NCBI GenBank assembly: GCA_964401455.1
Contig: CAYNYI010000079.1
Coordinates: 1 to 13,486 of the forward strand
From: CAYNYI01 sp964401455
GTDB taxonomy: Bacteria; Fibrobacterota; OXYB2-FULL-49-7; CAYNYI01
Length of the DNA: 13,486 nucleotides
Direction of reading: 5' to 3'
Part shown: positions 6,026 through 13,486 of the stretch, in pieces
Position numbering within the stretch: the stretch's first letter is position 1
Layout: each line of letters begins with the position of its first letter
Notes under the pieces: generated by a model
The model's database searches: none
Seen by the model: only the letters and a program-made list of their open reading frames with translations
What the model was told of the DNA's origin: nothing
Made by a program: the position numbers and the translations under genes

Positions 6026-7335
6026 ATCATTGACATGGGCTGACCGGTTGATTCGAGAACATGCCACCATAAAGGTTCTTCCGGGTCTATTCTGCGCCTT
6101 TGCGAAGTAACAAGATCAATAGGAACATGTGTAAACCAGGTATTCCACATACCTATGCACATATTGGTTTTCCCGGCCATCGCGGCGTGAACCGCGTTCC
6201 TGCCGAGATCAGCGCAGAATACACTGTCATTGGGATTAGCCGGAGTGGCCCTTATAATATAACTCGGGTCTATATACTTTATATTTACGGGAAAATCTTT
6301 TTCCTTGAAATAGTCCCCTATTTTATTTTTAAGGTAAGTCCCTATGTCCTGAAATTTTATATTTCCGGATTGATCCTTCTCCGAGCTTTCAGATTTAAAA
6401 AGTTCCTGCCCCGCTCCTTCCGCAACAACTATAACTGCGTGCTGCCTCTGTTTAAGTCTTTCATGAAGATGAATAAAAAGTCCGTTTCCGCCGTCAAGCG
6501 CGAAAGGGACCTCAGGAATCAGCAGAAAATTCACGTCATTGGTGGCAAGCGCCGCCTTGGCGGCCACAAAACCGGAATGCCTTCCCATAAGTTTTACGAG
6601 CCCTATACCGTTAATAGCGCCCTTAGCCTCGACATGAGCAGCGTCTATCGCCTCCATCCCTTTGGAAAACGCCGTTTCAAAACCGAAAGTTTTCTGAACG
6701 AAACTTATGTCATTGTCTATTGTTTTAGGTATACCGACCACGCTGATCTTGAGCCCTCTTTTTATTATTTCCTGAGCAATGTCATGGGCGCCTTTAAGCG
6801 TACCGTCGCCTCCTATTGTAAAAAGTATGGAGATATTCATTCTCTCAAGGGCATCCACGATCTCGGTAACCTTTTCTCCTCCTCCTCTGCTGCTGCCGAG
6901 TATTGTTCCGCCCGCTTTATGAATATCGGAAACAAGAGAAGGCGTCAGTTCTTTAACCGGAAGAGAATTTTCCGGAAGAAAACCGTTATAGCCGTATGAA
7001 ATACCTTTTATGGAGCGCACATTATACCTGTAGTGCAATTCCATAACAATTGCTCTTATAACATCATTGAGGCCCGGGCAGAGCCCCCCGCATGTAACAA
7101 CCGCGGCGTTTATTTTCGAGGGATCGAAATAGATGTATTCTCTCGGACCGGCCATTTCAAAACTTTCACTGTTGTCGCCGGGTCTGTCGGAGGATTTATG
7201 GGTTCCGTATGTCACATTATAAAGTACACGATCGGTGTCATCAACATAATTATAGACCTTATCGCCCTTTACCTTAGATAGTTTAAGGGGAGATTTCACA
7301 GAACATTTCCCGAGATTTATTATCTCTGAATTCAT
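6022..7335 (-). CDS. Plant-type ATP-dependent 6-phosphofructokinase
   Basis: Phosphorylates fructose 6-phosphate to fructose 1,6-bisphosphate in cytoplasmic glycolysis. The 437 residues follow the plant/spirochaete long PFK pattern: CGGLCPGLNDVIRAI at 82-96, the donor-binding GGDGT at 175-179, the catalytic PKTIDND at 203-209, and MGRHSGF at 250-256. IDPSYIIRATPANPNDS (355-371) and the C-terminal block ending ESTGQP complete it. A Gly after GGD, instead of the Asp of pyrophosphate-dependent enzymes (GGDD), argues for ATP as donor. PKTIDND with Lys is typical of this clade and of PPi enzymes, where E. coli PfkA has Gly, so some doubt about the donor remains. The ATG at 7335 has ribosome binding site GGAGG (7343-7347), seven bases away. 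It is the last gene of the dnaE-plsC-thiL run. The substrate is confident; the donor is moderately so. Confidence 0.93.
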   Translation of the reverse strand: MNSEIINLGKCSVKSPLKLSKVKGDKVYNYVDDTDRVLYNVTYGTHKSSDRPGDNSESFEMAGPREYIYFDPSKINAAVVTCGGLCPGLNDVIRAIVMELHYRYNVRSIKGISYGYNGFLPENSLPVKELTPSLVSDIHKAGGTILGSSRGGGEKVTEIVDALERMNISILFTIGGDGTLKGAHDIAQEIIKRGLKISVVGIPKTIDNDISFVQKTFGFETAFSKGMEAIDAAHVEAKGAINGIGLVKLMGRHSGFVAAKAALATNDVNFLLIPEVPFALDGGNGLFIHLHERLKQRQHAVIVVAEGAGQELFKSESSEKDQSGNIKFQDIGTYLKNKIGDYFKEKDFPVNIKYIDPSYIIRATPANPNDSVFCADLGRNAVHAAMAGKTNMCIGMWNTWFTHVPIDLVTSQRRRIDPEEPLWWHVLESTGQPMSMI

Positions 7336-7365
7336 TTAAGGTCCTCCGGGTTTTTTAATGGAATA

Positions 7366-7695
7366 TCATTTATCAATATTTTCTTTTATTTTAGACTTTA
7401 AACCTTCGCCGGCCTGTTTTACTTTTTCTCCCATGTCATTGCCGATCTTCTCTATACCGGGCTCGACTTTCTTTCTGACCTCCACGCCCTTTTCCTTGAC
7501 ATAGTCTTTGATCTTTTCCCTCTCCCCGTCGTCTTTAAGTACCATGCCTATAAACAGGGCCGCCGATATAATAAAAAACAGTACCGCCGCCTTTAACGCT
7601 ATTTTTACGAGACCCGCTACTATAGCAATAAGCATTAAAAGAATTATTGAATAAACAACGGGATGTTCAGAATAAGCACTAATAAATGTTTCCAT
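7366..7695 (-). CDS. Small membrane protein with an amphipathic charged tail
   Basis: I do not recognise a family. The 109 residues begin with two adjacent hydrophobic helices (about 13-30 and 33-53, with only a Lys or two between), then a highly charged helix-prone tail (about 54-109) rich in Lys and Glu. In the tail, short units of the type KVKxxGExxKxKIKE recur, as in YtxH- or apolipoprotein/LEA-like proteins. It would sit in the inner membrane with the tail probably in the cytoplasm, where positive charge is favoured. The ATG at 7695 has ribosome binding site AAGGA inside the 13-base gap to thiL, overlapping the thiL stop region; pfk follows after 30 bases. It is probably a real, co-transcribed gene of unknown, perhaps envelope or stress-related, role. 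Confidence 0.75.
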   Translation of the reverse strand: METFISAYSEHPVVYSIILLMLIAIVAGLVKIALKAAVLFFIISAALFIGMVLKDDGEREKIKDYVKEKGVEVRKKVEPGIEKIGNDMGEKVKQAGEGLKSKIKENIDK

Positions 7696-7708
7696 CGGAG
7701 TTTCCTTT

Positions 7709-8695
7709 TTAATGAGTATAACCGCCGGGCTTCAGCGGATGATTAATGCTTTCTTTACGCAAATATAAATTTTTGCCTGTCATTATTCCAATTTCAGAAT
7801 ATTTTATTCCGGCAATGCTCATTTTTTCAAGGACAGTCTTCCCGGAGCCTCTTATCGTAAATAACAGATTAAAATCCTCACCGCCCTGAAGAACGGTTTT
7901 TTCCCTTTCCAAACCGAGTTCCCGGCAAAAAAGGTCTATGGAACGAGGCACCGGGATTTTTTCATATTCTAACAGGGCTCCGCAGCCTGAAGAATGAGAA
8001 ATGTGAGAGATCTCCGACGACAGTCCGTCGGAGGTATCGATCATCGAAGTAACCTCAGATGAATCTCCTAGTATTTTCCCCGCTTCTATTGATATTTCAG
8101 GAATTTTATGAGCGCGCCGCAAAGAGTTAATACCCCGGAATGACTTTCTCGAAGCGCATGCTGAAAGCCCGAGGGAGGACTTTCCACACTCTCCGGTAAT
8201 AAAGATCCGGTCTCCTTCGGAAGCTCCGTTTCTGTATTTGGGGCCGGCGCTGCCCGCATAACCGGCAGCTGTCACAGAAACAATAATTCTTCCGGTCCTG
8301 AAAAAATCTCCGCCCGAAAGAGATGCCCCGCAGTCCGCGGCTGCTGTCTTTATCCCTTTGAATAATTCAGAGATGTCTTTTTGAGAAGCCCGGGACGGCA
8401 CTCCTGTATCAGCCAGTATCGCAAACGGAGTTCCCCCCATAGCCGAAATGTCCGATACCGAAGCGACAACGCTCTTGTAGCCGGCTTCATAATAAGAAAA
8501 ATACGACATGGAAAAATGCGTACCCTCCGCCGAAGTATCCGAAGAAAGCAAAAGCGGATGTCCCGCTCCGGTCTTCAGAACTGCGGCATCATCTCCCGGT
8601 CCTTTTAAAATATTATCATTTTCAGAACATACAGGGCCGGAAAGCACCCTGTCGAGAATTGAAAATTCAGGACTTTTAAAAAACCTCCGCGGCAT
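7709..8695 (-). CDS. thiL: Thiamine-monophosphate kinase
   Basis: Last step of thiamine diphosphate synthesis: ATP-dependent phosphorylation of thiamine monophosphate in the cytoplasm. The 328 residues match the PurM/ThiL superfamily in order: GPGDDAAVL at 32-40, SSDTSAEGTHF at 51-61 (metal and substrate Asp), SVSDISAMGGTP at 79-90, SGGDF at 127-131, ITGECGKSSLGL at 166-177, PEISIEAGKIL at 199-209, MIDTSDGL at 218-225 and GGEDFNLLFT at 271-280. The usual GGDT or GGNL after position 127 is GGDF here, a mild departure. The start abuts the plsC stop (TGA directly followed by ATG), with GAGG six bases upstream, so translation is probably coupled. No other thi gene is in view. Confident. Confidence 0.96.
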   Translation of the reverse strand: MPRRFFKSPEFSILDRVLSGPVCSENDNILKGPGDDAAVLKTGAGHPLLLSSDTSAEGTHFSMSYFSYYEAGYKSVVASVSDISAMGGTPFAILADTGVPSRASQKDISELFKGIKTAAADCGASLSGGDFFRTGRIIVSVTAAGYAGSAGPKYRNGASEGDRIFITGECGKSSLGLSACASRKSFRGINSLRRAHKIPEISIEAGKILGDSSEVTSMIDTSDGLSSEISHISHSSGCGALLEYEKIPVPRSIDLFCRELGLEREKTVLQGGEDFNLLFTIRGSGKTVLEKMSIAGIKYSEIGIMTGKNLYLRKESINHPLKPGGYTH

Positions 8696-9433
8696 TCACG
8701 CCTCTTCTTGACCCAGGGCGGACTTGATCTTTTCCTGGAGAAGACAGGCAAGTTCTTTTCTTTTTGAAAGCTCCATTCCGGCCGTCTCGATCGGTGGCAT
8801 AAATTCCACTTCTATTTCTCCCGGCCGGGGCATGAGGGAGCCTTTAGGAAGCACCTTCCCGGCTCCGCGCACCGCGGCAGGGATGATGGGTATTCCCGAT
8901 TTAACGGGATAATAAAAAGCACCGGATTTAAAGGGCCGAATATGTCCGTCCCGGGAACGGGTTCCCTCCGGAAACATAATAACCTTTATATTGTCCCTTT
9001 TCATACTTTGCACGGCCGACTCAAAACTTTCCGCGCCTTTTTTGGCGGAACTCCTGTCGATGCTGATATTTCCTCCCGCCGCCATTCCCCACCCGAGAAA
9101 AGGTACCCTGAAAAGCTCCTTCTTGGCAATAAAGCGCCCTCTCCTGCGCAAAGCGAGTTGAAGAGAAGATATATCCATCGAACTCGAATGATTTGCGACT
9201 ACAAAACAGGGCCTATCCTGGTTTACGTTTTCCAGGCCGCTGACTTTTAGTTTTGCTCCGCAAACTATCATGATGAAGCGAAGCCAGGAATTAATTATTA
9301 TATCCGCTGTATCAAAATAAAATTTCCGCATTTTTTTTCCGGAAACTTTGAGGGGAATAAAAAGAATAAGACCCAGAGCGCAGACAACAGTATAAAACGC
9401 AACAGACGGGAATCCGATAAGCCCCCTTATCAT
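8696..9433 (-). CDS. plsC: 1-acyl-sn-glycerol-3-phosphate acyltransferase
   Basis: Transfers an acyl chain to lysophosphatidic acid to give phosphatidic acid, at the inner membrane face. The 245 residues carry an N-terminal hydrophobic segment (about 8-30), then the acyltransferase motifs: NHSSSMD (His82 to Asp87, the HX4D catalytic pair), GGNISIDR at 120-127, FPEGTRS at 154-160 that binds the glycerol phosphate, and GIPIIPAAVRG at 180-190. A second hydrophobic helix at about 45-60 is typical. The ATG at 9433 is 12 bases past the dnaE stop, and ribosome binding site AGGAG (9443-9447) overlaps that stop. Acyl-chain specificity cannot be read from sequence; a related lipid acyltransferase role is the only realistic alternative. 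Confidence 0.93.
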   Translation of the reverse strand: MIRGLIGFPSVAFYTVVCALGLILFIPLKVSGKKMRKFYFDTADIIINSWLRFIMIVCGAKLKVSGLENVNQDRPCFVVANHSSSMDISSLQLALRRRGRFIAKKELFRVPFLGWGMAAGGNISIDRSSAKKGAESFESAVQSMKRDNIKVIMFPEGTRSRDGHIRPFKSGAFYYPVKSGIPIIPAAVRGAGKVLPKGSLMPRPGEIEVEFMPPIETAGMELSKRKELACLLQEKIKSALGQEEA

Positions 9434-9445
9434 ATTTTCAATCTC

Positions 9446-12400
9446 CTATTCATAATGACGCCCGAGAACAACATTCTCTTCCCCGGCAATTCTCCGCAAA
9501 GCGACAAGAAATTCTTTTGACCACGAAACTTTAAGATTGGCGGATTTAAGAACATAATCACTGCCGTCGTTGGTTCTGACATGGAGAACAAGAGTGCACG
9601 GGCCTTTGAATTCCATCGCGGTTTTCTTTATTTCCTCGAGCTTTTCCTTGGAATATTTTGTTGTATCGACAGCTACATGTATAGATTTGGTAAGAGACTC
9701 TCTCGCATTCTCAAGAGGCATAACCTTATCCACAACCATGCTTGTTCCGTAATCCCCCCGTTTTTGAAGCTTGCCGTTTATAATAAACTGCCGATCCGGA
9801 ATAATCATCTCAAAACAGGTGTCCCAAACACTGCTGAAGAAGGTAAGATCAAGCGTGCCGTGAAAATCCTCTATTACCGCATGCGCCATTGAACGCCCCC
9901 TCTTGTCCAGTCTCGGTCTTACGGATTTTATTACTCCGCCTACAATAACAGGAGCATCATCGGATATCGTTTTCAAGTCATCTTCAATAAGTTTGGTACA
10001 AAAGCTGTTCAGCTCATCACGGTAATCGTCAAGAGGATGCCCCGACACATAAAAACCCAGGGTTTCCTTTTCTTTCTGAAGCATTTCTTTGAAAGTCCAG
10101 GGGGCCACATCGGCGAGTTCGGGTTCGGAATCAAATGAGCTGTCTTCTTCTGTGCTTTCTCCACCTCCTCCGAACAGTGATATCTGGCATGATTTTTTCT
10201 CTTTAACACGCCGGGCATAATAATCATAAGCGACATCAATGGAGTTAAACTGCCTGGCTCTGTTTCCGGGAAGCGAGTCGAGGGCACCCGAATATATCAG
10301 ACTCTCGAGTGTGCGCCTGTTCATTTTACCTTCCATGCGGAGAACAAAGTCGAATATACTTGAATAAGGCCCGTTATCGTCGCGTTCTTTTATTATTTCC
10401 TCTGTTACTCCCTGGCCGACATTTTTAATAGCCGCCAGGCCGAACATTATCTTGTTCTCGGGCAGCGGCACAAAATTATGGTAACTCTTATTTATGTCCG
10501 GAGGAAGAACATCAATCCCCATCTTTTTACAATCATCCATAAGGACCGTAATACGCTCATTATCCTGAAGTTCGGAAGTCATATTGGCGGCCATGAATTC
10601 CTGAGGATATTTTGTCTTCAGGTAAGCTGTCTGGTATGCCAGAAAAGCGTAGGCGGCGGCATGGGATTTATTGAAACCGTAAGAAGCGAATTTCTCAAGC
10701 ACCTCAAAAATTTCAACCGCCTTGGATTCAGGTATTTTCTTTTCGGCCGCCCCCTTGATAAAAATTTCCCGGTGCTTTTTCATGGCTTCTATTTTTTTCT
10801 TACCCATCGCGCGCCGCAACAGGTCCGCCTGTCCGAGACTGTATCCGGCCATAACCTGGGCTGCCTGCATGACCTGTTCCTGATAAATAAAAATACCGTA
10901 TGTACTTATAAGAACAGGTTTGAGAAGCTCATGATAATAAGTGGGTTCTTCCTTACCGTGCTTACGGTTGATATATGAAGGAATATTGTCCATCGGACCC
11001 GGTCTGTATAACGCACACATCGCGATAAGATCCTCGAGGCAAGTCGGCTTAAGGGTCTTAAGATATTCACGCATTCCGGGGGACTCAAATTGAAAAACGC
11101 CAACTGTCCGGCCTTCTGAAAAGAGGCCGTAAGCGTCAGGGTCGTCGAGGTCAACATTCTCCATGTCGATATCCTTGCCGTAATTCTTTTTAATCCAGAA
11201 TAAAGCGTCTTTGATAACCGTGAGGTTACGAAGCCCCAGAAAATCCATTTTCAGAAGACCTACATCTTCAACAAAGTGTCCGTCATACTGCGAGGCGACC
11301 GTGTCCTCGCTTCCGTTTTTACCGTGTGCCACAAAAACCGGAGCGCATTCAACGACCGGCCTCGGAGCTATAATAACTCCGGCGGCGTGGACACCTGGCT
11401 GACGCGCGAGGCCCTCAAGCCGACGGGAGATATCGAACATTTTTTTGTACAGGGCCGAGCTGTCTATAAGCTGCCTGAATTCAACCGAGTCATTATAGCT
11501 TCCGGCAAGATCGGATTTCTGGTCAATCAGCTTGGCGATTTTATCCACTTCAGGCAGCGGTACTTCCATGACCCTTCCAACATCGCGGATCACGGCTTTA
11601 GCCTTCATGCGGCCGATTGTTCCGATCTGGCAGACAGCGTCTCTTCCGTATTTTTTTGTAACATAGTCAATAACACGCTGACGGTCACGGTCCGCGAAAT
11701 CTACATCAATATCCGGCATGGACTGACGCTCCGGATTCAGAAATCTCTCGAAAAGAAGCGAGTATCGAAGCGGCTCTACCGCGGTAATTCCCAGGCAATA
11801 AGCAACAAGGCTGCCTACACACGAGCCCCTGCCCGGCCCAACCGGAACATCTATCTCTCTGGCACGGGAGATAAAGTCGCGGACAATAAGCATATAGCCT
11901 GATGCTTCCATTTTATCCATTATAGAAAGTTCAAGCTCAAGTCTTTCTTTTATTTCGGGAGTAATTTCGCTATACTTTTTCTTTGCTCCCTCATAGGAAA
12001 GATGGCGTAAATATTCCTGATCGGTCCTGAATTCGGGAGGTTTTCTCGCCTCAGGCCAAAATAAATTGCTGCTGAGTTTAACATTGCACCTCTCGGCAAT
12101 TTTCACTGTTATATCGAAAACTTCCGGGTTATCCGGAAAAACTGTCCGCATCTCTTCTTCTGTTTTAAAATAGATCTGGTCAGAATTAAACCGCATGCGG
12201 TTAGGGTCAGAAAGGACTGTCCTTGTACCGATGCATAAAAGTGACTCATGCGCCTCAAAATCCTCTTTATCCAGATAGTGCATATCATTTGTAGCCGCGA
12301 GCGGTACTCCCGACTCACGGGAAAGTTCCATAAGTAGAGGCGCAGCCTGTCTCTCGCTCTCGAGTCCGTGGTCCTGCAGCTCAAGAAAAAAGTTTCCTTC

Positions 12401-12901
12401 TCCGAAGATGTCAAGATACTCGGTGAGAGCGAAACGCGCTTTCTCCGGGCTGTTATGGATTAAAAGATATGGAATTTCTCCCTGAACGCATGCCGACAGA
12501 CCTATGAGACCTTTTGAATGCTCCCGCAGGCATTCTTTGTCTATGCGCGGTTTATAGTAAAACCCCTCCTTATAGCCTATACTGGAGAGTTCCATCAGAT
12601 TTTTATATCCGTGGAGATTCTCCGCAAGACATATAAGGTGATAATATTTCAGATCGGATCTTCCATAATTCCGGTTTTTACGGCTGTCCGGAGACAAATA
12701 AAATTCACAGCCGAATATGGGCTTTATACCTCTTTTCTCCGCGGCCTGATAGAAATCAATAGCCCCGAACATATTACCGTGGTCAGTTATCGCGATGGAC
12801 TGCATTCCGCACTTTTCCGCCTTATCCAGCATATCCTTAATTTTAATGGCGCCGTCAAGCATACTGTATTCAGTATGATTATGTAGATGAACAAAAGCCA
12901 T
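9446..12901 (-). CDS. dnaE: DNA polymerase III alpha subunit
   Basis: Replicative DNA polymerase. At 1151 residues it has the usual DnaE length. The order is: PHP domain (about 4-210, HLHNHTEYSMLDGA at 5-18, ITDHGN at 38-43, NDMHY at 205-209); polymerase core (about 285-760) with GPGRGSCVGS at 355-364, the catalytic pair in PDIDVDF (Asp399, Asp401) and KMDFLGL (Asp553); and a helix-hairpin-helix region (about 800-880). The sliding-clamp box QISLF at 906-910 follows, then an OB fold (about 985-1060) and the C-terminal tau-binding part. The PHP residues that bind metal in Thermus-type enzymes appear complete, unlike E. coli. The ATG at 12901 lies 3 bases past the upstream stop; a GAGG lies 11 bases away, a little far. 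It is not PolC: there is no inserted exonuclease, and PHP is N-terminal. No intein. Confidence 0.98.
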   Translation of the reverse strand: MAFVHLHNHTEYSMLDGAIKIKDMLDKAEKCGMQSIAITDHGNMFGAIDFYQAAEKRGIKPIFGCEFYLSPDSRKNRNYGRSDLKYYHLICLAENLHGYKNLMELSSIGYKEGFYYKPRIDKECLREHSKGLIGLSACVQGEIPYLLIHNSPEKARFALTEYLDIFGEGNFFLELQDHGLESERQAAPLLMELSRESGVPLAATNDMHYLDKEDFEAHESLLCIGTRTVLSDPNRMRFNSDQIYFKTEEEMRTVFPDNPEVFDITVKIAERCNVKLSSNLFWPEARKPPEFRTDQEYLRHLSYEGAKKKYSEITPEIKERLELELSIMDKMEASGYMLIVRDFISRAREIDVPVGPGRGSCVGSLVAYCLGITAVEPLRYSLLFERFLNPERQSMPDIDVDFADRDRQRVIDYVTKKYGRDAVCQIGTIGRMKAKAVIRDVGRVMEVPLPEVDKIAKLIDQKSDLAGSYNDSVEFRQLIDSSALYKKMFDISRRLEGLARQPGVHAAGVIIAPRPVVECAPVFVAHGKNGSEDTVASQYDGHFVEDVGLLKMDFLGLRNLTVIKDALFWIKKNYGKDIDMENVDLDDPDAYGLFSEGRTVGVFQFESPGMREYLKTLKPTCLEDLIAMCALYRPGPMDNIPSYINRKHGKEEPTYYHELLKPVLISTYGIFIYQEQVMQAAQVMAGYSLGQADLLRRAMGKKKIEAMKKHREIFIKGAAEKKIPESKAVEIFEVLEKFASYGFNKSHAAAYAFLAYQTAYLKTKYPQEFMAANMTSELQDNERITVLMDDCKKMGIDVLPPDINKSYHNFVPLPENKIMFGLAAIKNVGQGVTEEIIKERDDNGPYSSIFDFVLRMEGKMNRRTLESLIYSGALDSLPGNRARQFNSIDVAYDYYARRVKEKKSCQISLFGGGGESTEEDSSFDSEPELADVAPWTFKEMLQKEKETLGFYVSGHPLDDYRDELNSFCTKLIEDDLKTISDDAPVIVGGVIKSVRPRLDKRGRSMAHAVIEDFHGTLDLTFFSSVWDTCFEMIIPDRQFIINGKLQKRGDYGTSMVVDKVMPLENARESLTKSIHVAVDTTKYSKEKLEEIKKTAMEFKGPCTLVLHVRTNDGSDYVLKSANLKVSWSKEFLVALRRIAGEENVVLGRHYE

Positions 12902-12904
12902 TTA

Positions 12905-13486
12905 TCAGTTTTCCTCTGTGATCTTCATTTTTTTTATCTCTGTCAGGAGTATTGTTTCTCTTTTTCCGGTATTGAAGGAAAAACACTCCACAGCCGACTC
13001 ATTATTTTTTGTTTTAACATCAATCGGCCTGAACTTTATTAATTTTTCCCCTTCTTCGGAATCTTTGAGGACAGCTTCAATTATTCTGTCTTCCATAAGT
13101 ACCGCGTAATTTACAGCCCGGAGCAGATCGCTGTATGCCATCTCCCGCATCTCCCCTCCGTATTTACCCTTGTCGAGAGATTCCCCGGAATCCCGTACCG
13201 GTTCGCCGGGCAAAATAAGTTCTGCGCGCCCTATACGTTTACGGCGGCCGAACGCTTCTGCGATTGTGTCGGGTTTTACTGTCCCGGCGGATTTCTTATC
13301 GGGATGCCAGGGTACAGGAGTATAACCGAGTTTTCGCAAAATGCCGTTAACAGCTTCGTAGTCCTTTTTATTTATTACAAAACCGTAACCGGATATTATC
13401 TCTTTAATAAGTGGGTTCCCTGAAAAAAGACTTTTGAGCCTTTCAAAGCTCTTTCCTTCCGCTTTCATTACAAACAATTCCGAGAA
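12905..13486 (-). CDS. C-terminal part of a possible helicase-associated/WYL-like protein, cut by the window edge
   Basis: The frame stays open to the window end; the first three visible codons read FSE before a TTG at 13477 and an ATG at 13468. No good ribosome binding site marks either, so the protein most likely starts outside. About 193 residues are seen. Residues 1-60 (ELFVMKAEGKSFERLKSLF onward to LRKLGYTPVPW) resemble the C-terminal repeat of XPB/Ssl2-like helicase-associated domains. About 115-190 (SDLLRAVNYAVLMEDRII, KFRPIDV, RETILLTEIKKMKI) fit the pattern of a WYL domain, a ligand-sensing SH3-like fold found in bacterial regulators and at the end of some helicase-associated proteins. 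The two matches are weak pattern reading, not a database hit. It overlaps nothing and stops 3 bases before dnaE. Confidence 0.55.
   Translation of the reverse strand, partial: FSELFVMKAEGKSFERLKSLFSGNPLIKEIISGYGFVINKKDYEAVNGILRKLGYTPVPWHPDKKSAGTVKPDTIAEAFGRRKRIGRAELILPGEPVRDSGESLDKGKYGGEMREMAYSDLLRAVNYAVLMEDRIIEAVLKDSEEGEKLIKFRPIDVKTKNNESAVECFSFNTGKRETILLTEIKKMKITEEN

Noticed and set aside
6100..6999. Plus-strand frame of 299 codons
   Set aside because: Antisense shadow of the phosphofructokinase gene; rich in Arg/Tyr/Phe without domain structure.
11276..11902. Plus-strand frame of 208 codons
   Set aside because: Antisense to the catalytic core of dnaE, no ribosome binding site and no recognisable product.
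9446..12901. Possible intein or PolC-type exonuclease insertion in the polymerase
   Set aside because: Length and motif order match standard DnaE throughout, with no extra block.

Overview
The window is a compact, almost entirely minus-strand segment of a flagellated bacterial chromosome. It is a draft assembly, with one run of 10 N inside flgK. Read in the direction of transcription (high to low coordinates) it has two halves.

Housekeeping half (13486 to 6022): the C-terminal part of an unrecognised protein that looks like a helicase-associated/WYL-type regulator; dnaE (DNA polymerase III alpha); plsC (1-acyl-glycerol-3-phosphate acyltransferase); thiL (thiamine-monophosphate kinase); a small two-helix membrane protein; and a plant-type ATP-dependent 6-phosphofructokinase. 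Gaps are 0-30 bases and ribosome binding sites often sit on the preceding stop codon, so this reads as one operon. A weak hairpin terminator candidate lies on the pfk stop.

Flagellar half (5860 to 231): flgJ (rod-binding domain fused to an SLT-type lytic transglycosylase), flgN (chaperone), flgK and flgL (hook-filament junction proteins), then a 337-base spacer, flagellin fliC and a strong intrinsic terminator. The genes are late or export-related: a rod/peptidoglycan enzyme, the chaperone for FlgK/FlgL, the two junction proteins and the filament subunit. The sequence in front of flgJ and the spacer in front of fliC each carry a sigma-54 (-24/-12) promoter match with the required GG-N10-GC spacing. 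My reading by eye found no other such site in the window. The fliC leader also has a small hairpin with GGA in its loop just upstream of a GGA-rich ribosome binding site, the layout expected for CsrA control. No flgM, fliW, csrA or sigma-28 gene is present here.

Organism: an anaerobe-like diderm from a poorly sampled phylum is plausible. Moderate GC content, a plant-type PFK, a DnaE with a complete PHP metal site, FlgJ with SLT instead of GH73, and decorated FlgK/FlgL fit an Omnitrophota- or Elusimicrobiota-like genome, but that placement is a guess and not a sequence match. No mobile element, CRISPR array, tRNA or rRNA was seen. The main novelty is regulatory (the sigma-54 plus possible CsrA late flagellar unit) and structural (the same beta-hairpin-like insert in FlgK and FlgL), not a wholly new system.
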